A DNA stretch of 64,000 nucleotides from Qipengyuania atrilutea (GTDB lineage: Bacteria; Pseudomonadota; Alphaproteobacteria; Sphingomonadales; Sphingomonadaceae). Position 1 is the stretch's first letter. The number at the start of each line of letters is the position of its first letter. Where the stretch lies: positions 1-64,000 of the forward strand of contig NZ_JABWGV010000004.1 of assembly GCF_013370205.1 (NCBI RefSeq). The letters run 5' to 3'. This document shows, one piece after another, positions 34,815 through 43,143 of this stretch. The notes under the pieces were generated by a model. That model was given only the letters and a program-made list of their open reading frames with translations, made no database searches and was not told where the DNA came from. The translations under genes were made by a program, and so were the position numbers.

Positions 34815-35732
34815 ATGAACCCCGAAGAGCACCGAGCCCCCGCCAAGAGCGGCCTTCCCGCAGCGCTTGGGGCTTACATCACCTGGGGGTTCCTTCCCCT
34901 ATACCTGCTGCTTGTCGCCGCAGTCCCGGCGTTCGAACTGGTCGGCTGGCGAATCATCTGGACCGTGCCGATCTGTCTCGCGATCGTCTGGTTTCGCGGT
35001 CAGGGCGCGGAAGTTCGAACTGCCTTCGCCGACTGGCGCGTGCTCGGCTGGCTGGTGCTGAGCGCGGCGCTGATCGCGGCGAACTGGCTCATCTACGTCT
35101 GGGCGATCCAGAACGAGGCGGTCTATGCCGCGAGCCTCGGCTATTACATCAACCCGCTGCTGAACGTCCTGCTCGGCACGCTCCTCTTGGGCGAGCGGCT
35201 GAGCCGGCTGCAATGGGCTGCGGTCGCGCTGGCAGGGATCGGCGTTGCCATCCTCGCCGCGGGCGCGATCACGACGCTATGGATCAGCCTTGGCCTCGCG
35301 TTCAGCTTCGGAACTTACGGAGTCGTCCGCAAGCAGGTGGCAGTCGGCGCGCTGCCCGGCCTCACGATCGAATCGCTGCTGCTCATCCTGCCCGCGGGCG
35401 GTGTCGTGTGGCGGTATGCGCAGTCGGCGAGCGGATCGTCCTTCACTATTGCCCCGTGGCTGTCGCTTGCGATCATGGCGGGCGGAGTGCTCACGGCGAT
35501 CCCGCTGCTGATGTTCGCCATCGCGGCGCGGCGCATGGCCTATTCGACGCTCGGCTTCATCCAGTTTCTTGCGCCCACGATCGTCTTCGTGCTCGGCCTC
35601 ACGGTATTCGGCGAGGAATTGCGCCCCGTTCAGCTCGGCTGCTTCATCTGCATCTGGAGCGCGGCGGCAATCTTCATGTGGGACCTCTACGCGCGCGGCC
35701 GGGCCCGCCCGATCCCGCCGCCCGCCGACTGA
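34815..35732 (+). CDS. rarD: EamA family transporter RarD
   Basis: Ten-helix inner-membrane transporter of the DMT superfamily, 305 aa. The paired EamA halves are clear: GAYITWGFLPLYLLLVAAV opens the first and LGFIQFLAPTIVFVLGL closes the second, both typical of RarD. RarD proteins were linked to chloramphenicol sensitivity, but the substrate is unknown. The 216-bp upstream gap (34599-34814) contains an inverted repeat ATCGCA-AC-TGCGAT at 34713-34726. Confidence 0.88.
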   Translation: MNPEEHRAPAKSGLPAALGAYITWGFLPLYLLLVAAVPAFELVGWRIIWTVPICLAIVWFRGQGAEVRTAFADWRVLGWLVLSAALIAANWLIYVWAIQNEAVYAASLGYYINPLLNVLLGTLLLGERLSRLQWAAVALAGIGVAILAAGAITTLWISLGLAFSFGTYGVVRKQVAVGALPGLTIESLLLILPAGGVVWRYAQSASGSSFTIAPWLSLAIMAGGVLTAIPLLMFAIAARRMAYSTLGFIQFLAPTIVFVLGLTVFGEELRPVQLGCFICIWSAAAIFMWDLYARGRARPIPPPAD

Positions 35733-35736
35733 GGTT

Positions 35737-36771
35737 TCAGTTCTTCAGCCGCCAGCGCAGTGTCTCGCCCGCCCGGTAAGGCACGATCGGCGCTTCGCCA
35801 CCCGACACCTCCTCCGCGACCGTGACGTCTTCGCGCACCAGCGTCGCTGTGCCTTCGTTGAGCGGCAGTCCGTAAAAGCGCGGTCCGTTTTCGGACGCGA
35901 AGGCTTCGAGGCGGTCCAGCGCGTTTTCCTCTTCGAAGACGCTCGCATAGACTTCGAGCGCATGCGGCGCGTTGAAGATGCCCGCGCAGCCGCACGATGT
36001 TTCCTTCAAATGCCGGTGATGCGGCGCGCTGTCGGTGCCGAGGAAATACTTCGGGCTGCCCGAGGTCGCGGCCTTGCGCAGAGCCAGCCGGTGCTTCTCC
36101 CGCTTGGCGACCGGCAGGCAATAGGCGTGCGGCCGGATGCCGCCGGCAAAGATCGCGTTGCGGTTGATTTCGAGATGCTGCGGCGTGATGGTCGCGCCAA
36201 CATTGACGCCCGCGCTTTCGACGAAGCACACCGCGTCTTCGGTCGTGATATGCTCGAACACGAGCTTCAGCGCCGGATGCCGCTCGACCAGCGGTGCGAG
36301 CACCCGCTCGATGAAGACCGCTTCCCGGTCGAAGATATCGACGTCGCTGTCGGTTACCTCGCCGTGCACCAGCAGCGGCATTCCGATCTCTGCCATGCAG
36401 GCGAAGACCGGATCGAGATGCCGGACCTCGCTGACGCCGTGCGCGGAGTTGGTCGTGGCATTGGCGGGATAGAGCTTCGCTGCGGTGAACACGCCTTCCT
36501 CGAACCCGCGCGCAACTTCCCCCGGCTGGGTGTCGTCGGTAAGGTAGCAGGTCATGAGCGGCGTGAACTCCGCGTCGTCCGGCAAGGCGGCCACGATCCG
36601 CTCGCGGTAGGCGCGCGCCGCGTCCACGCTCGTCACCGGAGGCGCAAGGTTGGGCATGACGATCGCGCGGGCGAACTGGCGTGCGGTAAACGGCAAGACG
36701 GCCGCCATTGTCGCACCGTCGCGCAAATGCAGGTGCCAGTCGTCGGGGCGGCGGATGGTGATCGTGTCCAT
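35737..36771 (-). CDS. pyrC: Dihydroorotase PyrC
   Basis: Third step of pyrimidine synthesis, closing carbamoyl aspartate to dihydroorotate. The 344-residue protein is the class II type. Zinc ligands and the carboxylated lysine are seen: His13-x-His15 (WHLHLRDG), Lys99 (AKLYPANA), His136 (LVHGEV), His174 (FEHIT) and Asp247 (GTDSAPHHR). The start Met ([10 protein letters not shown]) is nine codons into the longest frame. pyrE lies 18 kb away, so the pathway is dispersed. Confidence 0.96.
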   Translation of the reverse strand: MDTITIRRPDDWHLHLRDGATMAAVLPFTARQFARAIVMPNLAPPVTSVDAARAYRERIVAALPDDAEFTPLMTCYLTDDTQPGEVARGFEEGVFTAAKLYPANATTNSAHGVSEVRHLDPVFACMAEIGMPLLVHGEVTDSDVDIFDREAVFIERVLAPLVERHPALKLVFEHITTEDAVCFVESAGVNVGATITPQHLEINRNAIFAGGIRPHAYCLPVAKREKHRLALRKAATSGSPKYFLGTDSAPHHRHLKETSCGCAGIFNAPHALEVYASVFEEENALDRLEAFASENGPRFYGLPLNEGTATLVREDVTVAEEVSGGEAPIVPYRAGETLRWRLKN

Positions 36772-36861
36772 GCCCAGCGTCCTAATGCGCAGGCGCACGA
36801 ATGTCAGCCGCCAACGCTCTCATGCTTGGCCTTTTCCCGCGCACCGCGTTAGGGCGGGGCC

Positions 36862-37755
36862 ATGACCCGGATCATCTTTCTCGCCTGTCACAACACGTTG
36901 ACGGACGCGCCGCAGCGCCGCCCCGATGCGTTCGAGCACGACTACCAGCTTGCAGCCTTGCAGGAGGGGCTGGCCGCACACGACCTTAAGGCCGAGGAAC
37001 TGGACTGGCGCGCGCCAATCGAGGATTTCGCCGGAGCGGACGCGATCCTGCTTGGAACGGCGTGGGATTACCAGGACCATGCGGCCGAGTTCGCGCAGCG
37101 CCTCGAAGCGCTGGAAGAAGCAGGAGCCGCCGTCTTCAACCCGGCGACGGTCGTGCGCTGGAACATGGACAAGGGATATCTGCGCGAACTGGCCGAACGC
37201 GGCGTGCCGACCATCCCGACGCACTGGGCGGACAACGCCGGACCGGACGACCTCGCCGCGGCTTTCGAGGACTTCGAAACCGACCGGATCGTGGTGAAGC
37301 GGCGGATCGGCGCAGGCGGGGAAGGGCAGAGCCTCATCCACAAGGCGGACCCTGCCGCGCACGACTTCACCATGGACCGCCCCGCCCTCATCCAGCCGTT
37401 CCTTCCCTCCATCGCCGAGGAAGGCGAATATTCCTTCATCTTCATCGACGGTGTGCTGTCGCACACGCTCGTCAAACGCGCGGCAGCGGGCGATTACCGA
37501 ATCCAGTCGTCTTACGGCGGCACGGAAAGCGTGGCTTCCCCGAACGATGCTGACGCCGAATCCGCGGAGAAAGTGGTGAACGCCCTGCCCTTCCATCCGC
37601 CCCTCTACGCCCGCATCGACATGGTGCGCGGCGAAGACGGCGGCCTCTTTCTCATGGAAGCCGAGCTGATCGAACCCTATCTCTTCCCGGTACAAGGGCC
37701 GGAACTCGGCCCCCGCCTCGCCGATGCCATCGTCCGCCGACTGGAGAAAGCATGA
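36862..37755 (+). CDS. ATP-grasp domain protein
   Basis: Predicted carboxylate-amine ligase of 297 aa. The central ATP-grasp fold has RIVVKRRIGAGGEGQSLIHK (ATP lysine and Gly loop), an FLPSIAEEGEYSFIFIDG strand and a metal-binding MEAELIEPYLFP near the C-terminus. It resembles RimK and prokaryotic glutathione-synthetase-like proteins. The substrate cannot be named. Its ATGA overlap with the next gene implies coupled translation with the YgfZ protein. Confidence 0.8.
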   Translation: MTRIIFLACHNTLTDAPQRRPDAFEHDYQLAALQEGLAAHDLKAEELDWRAPIEDFAGADAILLGTAWDYQDHAAEFAQRLEALEEAGAAVFNPATVVRWNMDKGYLRELAERGVPTIPTHWADNAGPDDLAAAFEDFETDRIVVKRRIGAGGEGQSLIHKADPAAHDFTMDRPALIQPFLPSIAEEGEYSFIFIDGVLSHTLVKRAAAGDYRIQSSYGGTESVASPNDADAESAEKVVNALPFHPPLYARIDMVRGEDGGLFLMEAELIEPYLFPVQGPELGPRLADAIVRRLEKA

Positions 37756-38498
37756 CCGAAAGCCGCCTGTTTAGCCGCGCCATCATCCGCCTCTCGCCCA
37801 AAGACGAGAAGGAAAACGTCGCCGATTTCCTGCAAGGCCTGGTCACGAGCGACGTGAAGGGAAGACTGCCGGTGTGGGCCGGGCTGCTCTCGCCGCAGGG
37901 CAAGACGCTGTTCGATTTCATCGTCTGGCCGGCGGGCGAGATCGAGCTGCTGCTCGATTGCGAAGCCGACGCGGCGGACGAACTGGTCAAGAAGCTCTCG
38001 CTCTACCGGCTTCGGCGCGGGATCGAGATTGCGGTGGACGAGAAGCTCGGCGTCTACTGGCAGAAGCAACTCGGCGACGGCGGTGCGCCCGATCCGCGGC
38101 ACCCGGGCCTCGGTGAGCGCTGGCTGTCGCCGGTCTCCGAGAATGACGAGGCGGCGGACGCGGAATGGCTGAAGCACCGGTTGTCGCTCGGCGTGCCCGA
38201 AGGCCGCGCCGAACTCGGCGACATTTTGTGGTTGGAAACGAACGCGGTCGAACTCGGCGGGGTCAGCTTCGAGAAGGGCTGCTACGTCGGGCAGGAAAAC
38301 ACCGCGCGCATGAACTGGCGGCAGAAAGTCAACCGGCGGCTGGTGGTCGTGCCGCTAGCGCAGTCGGAAGAGAAGCGGCAGAAAGTCGCCTATTCGGAGT
38401 TGGACAAGGCCGTCGATCACCTGCGTGTTGCCGACCTCGACCCCGACGCGCTGCCCGATTGGCAGGCGAAGTCGCTGCAGGCTAAGCCAGCGGATTGA
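37752..38498 (+). CDS. ygfZ: YgfZ-type folate-binding Fe-S/tRNA-modification factor
   Basis: GcvT-like protein of 248 aa that helps assembly or repair of some iron-sulfur enzymes, including the tRNA-modifying MiaB, by using folate. The diagnostic motif KGCYVGQE with its conserved Cys lies near residue 177, followed by TARMNWRQKVNRRLVVV. It starts inside the stop of the ATP-grasp gene. Its 3' end overlaps the convergent TetR gene by 17 nt. Confidence 0.9.
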   Translation: MTESRLFSRAIIRLSPKDEKENVADFLQGLVTSDVKGRLPVWAGLLSPQGKTLFDFIVWPAGEIELLLDCEADAADELVKKLSLYRLRRGIEIAVDEKLGVYWQKQLGDGGAPDPRHPGLGERWLSPVSENDEAADAEWLKHRLSLGVPEGRAELGDILWLETNAVELGGVSFEKGCYVGQENTARMNWRQKVNRRLVVVPLAQSEEKRQKVAYSELDKAVDHLRVADLDPDALPDWQAKSLQAKPAD

Positions 38499-39078
38499 CC
38501 TTCTGGATCGAATCGGCGAGCATCTGCTCCGCCCTGACACGCGCCGTATCGCGGCGCAGTTTTAGCGAGCGCGAAAGCTGCGCGCCCATCAGCGCATCGC
38601 CCAGTGCCAGCAGCACGAGCGTCAGCGTCTCCTCGTGAACGCGTGAAACCTCTTCATGGCCCGATTCTGCGGGCGCGATCTCGTCGACCAGTTCATGGAT
38701 CGTCTCGACGATGGGATCGAGCGCATCCTCGTTCCCCGTCAGCAGCATCCAGCTGGCGAGCGCGCCTGCCCCCTCTCGGTCGAACGCGTCGAAGGCGAGG
38801 TCCACGACTTCCCGCGGACTGCCGAGCCCGGCCCGGCTCGCCGTCACGGCATCGCGGATCGTGTGGCACACGGCCTTGGCGAGATGCGCGGCGAGCGCCT
38901 TCTGCAGACCCGCGGCCGAGCCGAAATGATGCAGGAGATTGGCGTGTGTACGCCCGATGCGCCCGGCGACCGCCTTTAGTGTAACCGCCTGCGGCCCCGC
39001 TTCCATCAGCAGACCGCGCGCGGCCGTAAGCGCGGCAGTGCGCGATTCTTCGGGGGACAGACGTTTACGGGTCGCCAT
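38482..39078 (-). CDS. TetR family transcriptional regulator
   Basis: Repressor of 198 aa. The N-terminal helix-turn-helix (about 10-55, with VTLKAVAGRIGRTHANLLHHFG) is typical of TetR proteins; the C-terminal helices form a ligand domain with no identifiable specificity. The start Met of MATRKRLSPE fits a basic tail before the DNA-binding domain. It is divergent from the ferritin-like hydrolase gene, and the gap holds a palindrome (39192-39213) that is its likely operator. Confidence 0.88.
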   Translation of the reverse strand: MATRKRLSPEESRTAALTAARGLLMEAGPQAVTLKAVAGRIGRTHANLLHHFGSAAGLQKALAAHLAKAVCHTIRDAVTASRAGLGSPREVVDLAFDAFDREGAGALASWMLLTGNEDALDPIVETIHELVDEIAPAESGHEEVSRVHEETLTLVLLALGDALMGAQLSRSLKLRRDTARVRAEQMLADSIQKVNPLA

Positions 39079-39191
39079 CGGTTTGCGGGCAGCTCCTTCC
39101 TTGGCTTCGTGCGTAGTTTCCGCGGCGCGGTTGTGCAAGCCGCGGACCTTCGCCGGTAATGCGCAGATGCTTGACATCGGGCCTTAACACT

Positions 39192-39213
39192 TTACTTACA
39201 TAGATGTCAGTAA
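39192..39213. promoter_or_regulatory. Palindromic operator between TetR and hydrolase genes
   Basis: An imperfect 22-bp palindrome, TTACTTACATA then GATGTCAGTAA, with one mismatched pair plus the centre. It ends 9 bp before the hydrolase ATG, so a bound repressor would block that promoter or its ribosome site. The fit to the adjacent TetR gene is inference. Confidence 0.65.
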
Positions 39214-39222
39214 GGAAGAGAA

Positions 39223-40119
39223 ATGAACGCTCCGATCAACCAGGACACCCTTTCGGTAAACCCCCGCAGCGGCAAGATGTCGCCGCATACGCCGGACGAT
39301 CTTACCATCACGATCCGTGACGAACGCTTCAATCGCGATTCGCAGCCGGAACGCTGGTGGGCGGGCGAACCCTTCGGCACGGCATGGCATAATGCGCTGT
39401 CCGCGACCTTTCCGCGCGGCGAGGCTTTCTTCATCGAAGCGGTGAAGGCGCACCGCGAAGGTGCACCGCCCAAGCTGGCCGAGGAAATCCGCGCTTTCGT
39501 GAAGCAGGAAATCAATCACACGCGCGAGCACATCGCCTTCAACCGGCTCGCGGAGGAACGCGGCTACGACATCAAGGCGATCGACAAGCGTACCGAGCAG
39601 CTTCTTGCCCTCACCAAGAACCGGCCGCCGATCGCGAACCTCGCGGTGACCATGGCGCTTGAGCATTACACCGCCATGATGGCGCACGAGTTCCTCGCCA
39701 ACCCGCAGCACTTCGCCGATTCGGATCCGGAAGTGCGCGATATGTGGCGCTGGCACGCGGTCGAGGAGATCGAGCACAAGGGCGTCGCATACGACACCTG
39801 GCTGCACGCGACCAAGAACTGGAGCGCGTGGCGCCGCTGGCGCGTACGCAGTCTCGTGATGCTGATGGTGACGATGCGTTTCTTCAAGAACCGCTGGATC
39901 GACGCGATGATGCTCCTGCGGCAGGACGGCATCACCGGCTGGCGCGCGCGCTGGGGTATGTTCAAATACCTTACCGTGTCGCCGGGCGTCGTGCGCCGCA
40001 TCTTCCCCGCATGGCTCGCCTATTTCAAGCCGGGCTTCCACCCGTGGGACCACGACGACCGCAAGCTGATCGCGAAGTACGAAAGCGACTTTCCCGACGC
40101 GGTAATGCCCGCGGAGTGA
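39223..40119 (+). CDS. Ferritin-like metal-dependent hydrolase (PF10118 type)
   Basis: Helical metal protein of 298 aa. Candidate ligands are spaced along four helices: EINHTREHIAF near 95-105, LEHYTAMMAHEF near 146-156 and WHAVEEIEHKGVAYD near 175-190. The family is annotated as predicted metal-dependent hydrolases but is structurally like di-iron oxidases. The AAGGAAG ribosome site overlaps the end of the TetR operator. Expression is therefore probably repressed by the divergent regulator. Substrate is unknown. Confidence 0.83.
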   Translation: MNAPINQDTLSVNPRSGKMSPHTPDDLTITIRDERFNRDSQPERWWAGEPFGTAWHNALSATFPRGEAFFIEAVKAHREGAPPKLAEEIRAFVKQEINHTREHIAFNRLAEERGYDIKAIDKRTEQLLALTKNRPPIANLAVTMALEHYTAMMAHEFLANPQHFADSDPEVRDMWRWHAVEEIEHKGVAYDTWLHATKNWSAWRRWRVRSLVMLMVTMRFFKNRWIDAMMLLRQDGITGWRARWGMFKYLTVSPGVVRRIFPAWLAYFKPGFHPWDHDDRKLIAKYESDFPDAVMPAE

Positions 40120-40141
40120 GCATCTCTACCGAGCCGCCGGT

Positions 40142-40708
40142 TCAGGCGGCGCGGGGATAGTCTTCGAGTGTAAGTCGCACGTCCTCTTCCGAAGCATGAG
40201 CAGCGGCGAGGTCGATCGCGTAATCTGCGACCGGGTCTTCGCGCCCGCGCGCGAGGCTGAAGCCGGGCCGGATTGTGCCGGTCTTCGTGAAGCCGGCCTT
40301 TTCGAGAACCCTGCCCGAGGCTGGATTGTCGAGAAAGTGCGAGGCCACCAGGTGCCGATGGCCGATGCTGCGCGCCACTTCGATCACGCCGCGAGCGGCT
40401 TCCGCAGCGAAGCCCCGTCCCCAGAACGGCCGCGCGATCCAGTAGCCGATCTGGACGTCGCCGCTGACGGGCTCGATCCCGAGGCCGGCCTGTCCGATCA
40501 GCCCGCTACCGGGAAGCAGTACCGAAAAATTCGGAAGCATGGGATCGCGCTTCAGCGCCACGAAGGCCTGCGCGTCTTCCTCACGGTAGGGCCACGGCGC
40601 GGTCGCAAGGTTGCGCACGACCTGTTCCTCGGCGATGCCGCGGTAGATCGCCTGCCAGTCCTCGGCAAAGACGGGCCGCAGGAACAGCCGCTCGCTCTTG
40701 TAAAACAT
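40142..40708 (-). CDS. GNAT family acetyltransferase, RimJ/RimL-like
   Basis: N-acetyltransferase of 188 aa with the pattern SERLFLRPVFAEDW at the start and acetyl-CoA loop region IARPFWGRGFAAEAARGVIE in the middle, then NPASGRVLEKAGF. The Met of MFYKSERL is chosen because an AAGGAG site lies 6 nt before it; Met codons further upstream lack one. The target, a protein N-terminus or small amine, is unknown. Confidence 0.87.
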   Translation of the reverse strand: MFYKSERLFLRPVFAEDWQAIYRGIAEEQVVRNLATAPWPYREEDAQAFVALKRDPMLPNFSVLLPGSGLIGQAGLGIEPVSGDVQIGYWIARPFWGRGFAAEAARGVIEVARSIGHRHLVASHFLDNPASGRVLEKAGFTKTGTIRPGFSLARGREDPVADYAIDLAAAHASEEDVRLTLEDYPRAA

Positions 40709-40795
40709 CTCGCACTCCTTCCCGGTCATTCTTTTCAGCCGCGCCGTAGCGTCGCCGAGTGACCGTTTCATTGCGAGGGAGCGTCTTAAATGCGT

Positions 40796-40840
40796 CGAGG
40801 GAGAAGCGGCCCCTCTGTCGGAGTGGCCCCTTCTCCCTCG
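40796..40840 (-). terminator. Long hairpin after rplU-rpmA
   Basis: Arms CGAGGGAGAAG (40796-40806) and CTTCTCCCTCG (40830-40840) make an 11-bp stem with an inner GGCC/GGCC pairing. It lies 65 nt past the rpmA stop. On the minus strand the following bases are ACGCATTTAAG, only a weak U-tract, so it may be a terminator or a processing hairpin. Confidence 0.5.
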
Positions 40841-40904
40841 AAACGCCGAAATCATTAGCTCGGCGGGGCCATCCGGTGGACGGCCCTGTTCGTGAGTCGT
40901 CCGG

Positions 40905-41174
40905 TTATTCGGCTGCGTCCGCCATCATGTCCACGGACACGAATTTACGGCCGAGCTTGCCTTTATGGAATCGCACGATGCCGCCTTCGAGAGCGAAGAG
41001 CGTGTGGTCCTTGCCCATGCCGACATTGACGCCCGGATAGAACTTCGTGCCGCGCTGGCGCACGATGATGTTGCCCGGAACGACTTCCTGGCTGCCGAAC
41101 TTCTTCACACCAAGGCGGCGACCTGCCGAATCGCGACCGTTGCGGGATGAACCGCCTGCTTTTTTATGTGCCAT
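40905..41174 (-). CDS. rpmA: Ribosomal protein bL27
   Basis: Large-subunit protein whose N-terminus reaches the peptidyl transferase centre. The 89-residue sequence starts [20 protein letters not shown], the standard bL27 opening, followed by [11 protein letters not shown] and [15 protein letters not shown]. No N-terminal cleavage extension of the Firmicute kind is present. It follows rplU by 11 nt. Confidence 0.98.
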   Translation of the reverse strand: MAHKKAGGSSRNGRDSAGRRLGVKKFGSQEVVPGNIIVRQRGTKFYPGVNVGMGKDHTLFALEGGIVRFHKGKLGRKFVSVDMMADAAE

Positions 41175-41185
41175 CGTTCGTTACC

Positions 41186-41725
41186 TTACTTCTTCGCTTC
41201 GTCGGTCTTGTCCGCAGCCTTCTTCGTGGCGGCGGTCTTCTTCGGAGCTGCCTTCTTCGCGGTCGCTTCGTCGCCGCCAGCTTCTGCCTTCTTGGCCGGA
41301 GCCTTCTTCGTAGCAGGCTTCTTCTCGGCCGCAGGAGCGGACTTCGTTTCGGCAGGCTTCTGATCGGCAGCCTTGGTCTCGGTCGGAGCGGCTTCCTTGG
41401 CCGGTGCAGCCTTCTTCTCGGCCTTGCTGTCGCCGACCTGCGTGATGCGCAGAAGCGTCATCTGCTGCCGGTGACCGGCCTTGCGGCGGTAGTTGTGACG
41501 GCGGCGCTTCTTGAAGACCGTGACCTTCTCGCTCTTCGCCTGCGCGATGATTTCTGCCGATACCGTAACCTTGCCGGCATCGGACAGCGTTTCGCCCTCA
41601 CCTGCGAGCAGGACGTCGCCCAGCTTCACCGTGTCGCCGGCTTCGCCTGCGATTCTCTCGATTGCGATCTTGTCTCCGGCGGCAACCCGGTATTGCTTGC
41701 CACCCGTGCGCACAACTGCGAACAT
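41186..41725 (-). CDS. rplU: Ribosomal protein bL21 with long Ala/Lys-rich tail
   Basis: Large-subunit protein. Residues 1-103 are a normal bL21 domain ([14 protein letters not shown], then [19 protein letters not shown]). Residues 104-179 are a 75-residue extension rich in Ala, Lys, Glu and Pro, repeating AKK, PAKK and TKKA, like a histone H1 tail. Most bL21 proteins stop near residue 103. The tail is continuous in frame and uses genome-like codons, so it is not a frameshift. It is the first gene of the rplU-rpmA pair. Confidence 0.96.
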   Translation of the reverse strand: MFAVVRTGGKQYRVAAGDKIAIERIAGEAGDTVKLGDVLLAGEGETLSDAGKVTVSAEIIAQAKSEKVTVFKKRRRHNYRRKAGHRQQMTLLRITQVGDSKAEKKAAPAKEAAPTETKAADQKPAETKSAPAAEKKPATKKAPAKKAEAGGDEATAKKAAPKKTAATKKAADKTDEAKK

Positions 41726-41754
41726 GCTGAATTCACTCTCAATCTAAAATGTTT

Positions 41755-41808
41755 GGCGGCTTCGGTCTGAAACCACGCGCCGAGCCATGCCGCGCATGCG
41801 CAGCCGCC
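41755..41808 (-). promoter_or_regulatory. Structured rplU leader
   Basis: GGCGGCT (41755-41761) and AGCCGCC (41802-41808) form an outer stem. Inside are two short hairpins: GGT/ACC (41764-41766, 41772-41774) and CATGC/GCATG (41786-41790, 41794-41798). It lies 30 nt upstream of the rplU ATG and could be a ribosomal-protein autoregulatory leader. A TTGACT hexamer upstream (41846-41851, minus strand) may be the -35 element. Confidence 0.4.
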
Positions 41809-41872
41809 TCGAAAGAAGGGTGCCGTTAAGCGATACGTAGCTTCAAGTCAACGGCGCCCCCGCCCTTTTTTG

Positions 41873-41898
41873 CGCTAGTGCCTTGCAAGGCACTAGCG
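41873..41898. repeat. Perfect 26-bp palindrome
   Basis: The half-sites CGCTAGTGCCTTG and CAAGGCACTAGCG are exact complements with no spacer. It lies 33 bp upstream of the lipoprotein ATG and about 150 bp upstream of rplU. No T-run follows on either strand, so an ordinary terminator is unlikely. Confidence 0.7.
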
Positions 41899-41930
41899 GG
41901 AAAGCGGCGGAATGCTATGGCGGGCGGGCC

Positions 41931-42440
41931 ATGAAGCGCATCTACCGTTTTCCTCATTTCGCCGCCGCAACCTGCCTTGCGCTGCTCGCCTCGGCCTGCG
42001 CCAGCACATCGGGCGATTATCCGAGCCTCGCGATTCGCGACGCCGAGCGCGCCAGCGGCTCGATGGACCCCGCCCCGGCAGACGAAGCGCCCGCGCCCGC
42101 TCCGCCGCTGCCCGCTGACTTCGTCCAGCGCCTTGCGCAGATCGGCGAACAGGCACGTGCCGCTCATCAGGCTTTCATGGCCGAGGTTCCGGCTGCGCGG
42201 CAACGCGTTCGTGCGGGCGGCAGCGCAAGTATCGCGACGAACGCCGGCGCCGCAGCCGAAGTTGCGCTGGCAAGCCTCGAATCGGCCCGGTCCACCACCG
42301 CCGTTTCGCTCGTCGATCTCGACAAGCTGCTGGTCGAGCGTGCGATCGCGCTCGAACCGGTCGAAGCTGTTGCTGAGTTGAGGCAAGAGGTCGAGGCACT
42401 GGTGGCCGAAGAGGACGCGATCCTCGCCGAACTACGCTAG
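41931..42440 (+). CDS. Hypothetical lipoprotein, 169 aa
   Basis: Probable lipoprotein with a signal sequence and lipobox LASAC at residues 19-23. The mature part is Ala-rich and helical (residues 50-165), with Pro-rich linker PAPADEAPAPAPPLPAD and later LDKLLVERAIALEPVEAVAEL; it could be coiled coil. No family is recognised. It overlaps convergent moaE by 4 nt at its stop. Confidence 0.7.
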   Translation: MKRIYRFPHFAAATCLALLASACASTSGDYPSLAIRDAERASGSMDPAPADEAPAPAPPLPADFVQRLAQIGEQARAAHQAFMAEVPAARQRVRAGGSASIATNAGAAAEVALASLESARSTTAVSLVDLDKLLVERAIALEPVEAVAELRQEVEALVAEEDAILAELR

Positions 42441-42910
42441 TCCGCCTTCCAGCGAGCGAGCGCGTCGTGATCGTCGGCGCGCGGTTCGATCCAGCGCCAT
42501 TCGCCCCCGCGCTTCTCCCGCTTCCACAGCCAGCTCGCGCTTTTGAGATGGTCCATCAGGAAATCCACCGCGTCGAAGGCGGCGCGGCGATGCGGGGCGG
42601 CGGCGGCCACCAGCACGATCGGCTGCGGCGGCGTCATCACGCCGACCCGGTGCCAGACGAGCACGCCGTCGAGCGCGAACCGCGCGCGTGCCTCGTCTGC
42701 AAGCCGCTCCATGCCCGGCAGGGTCAGTGGTTCGTAATGCGTTAGTTCGAGCGCCTGCGTCCCCCCGTCGTCGCGTGTCTTGCCAAGGAAGCTGGCGATA
42801 GCGCCCGCGCGTTCGTAGGTCGCGGAAAAGGCGGCAAGCGCTTCCCCGACGGAGAGGCCCTTGTCCAGCAGCCGCACGTCGCGCGGGTTATCAAGCGAGA
42901 GCCTAGCCAC
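42437..42910 (-). CDS. moaE: Molybdopterin synthase catalytic subunit MoaE
   Basis: Large subunit of molybdopterin synthase, 157 aa, which adds dithiolene sulfurs to precursor Z. GAIASFLGKTRDDGG, LELTHYEPLTLPGMERL and VWHRVGVMTPPQPIVLVAAA are diagnostic, and the conserved Lys lies in SASWLWKREKRGGEWRWIE. The GTG start overlaps the moaD stop by 8 nt. Confidence 0.94.
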   Translation of the reverse strand: MARLSLDNPRDVRLLDKGLSVGEALAAFSATYERAGAIASFLGKTRDDGGTQALELTHYEPLTLPGMERLADEARARFALDGVLVWHRVGVMTPPQPIVLVAAAAPHRRAAFDAVDFLMDHLKSASWLWKREKRGGEWRWIEPRADDHDALARWKAD

Positions 42911-43142
42911 CGCTGACCGGCGGAAGCAGCGCGATCTCGTCGCCGTCCTGTGCGGTGAGCGAACATCTGTCGGTCAGCACCGCGCCGTTGACCGCAATGT
43001 GGACCCTTTCTTCGCCGAGCTGCGCGGCGACCGCCTCCGGAACGGCAGCGAGCAAGCTATTCCAGTCGAGCGGTCCCGCGACTTCGGCCGTGTCGTTCAT
43101 CGCCAGATCGGCCAGCTTGCCCAGATAGACGAGGCGGATCAC
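42903..43142 (-). CDS. moaD: Molybdopterin synthase small subunit MoaD
   Basis: Ubiquitin-like sulfur carrier of 79 aa. The C-terminus ends SGG, the diglycine that is activated and thiocarboxylated. VHIAVNGAVLTD and DEIALLPPVSGG match the family. The start is GTG, one base after the moaA stop. MoaE follows directly, so the synthase subunits are translated together. Confidence 0.94.
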   Translation of the reverse strand: MIRLVYLGKLADLAMNDTAEVAGPLDWNSLLAAVPEAVAAQLGEERVHIAVNGAVLTDRCSLTAQDGDEIALLPPVSGG

Positions 43143-43143
43143 G

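Noticed and set aside
40796-40840. CRISPR-like or repeat array at the long hairpin
   Set aside because: Only one hairpin is present, with no repeated units or spacers.
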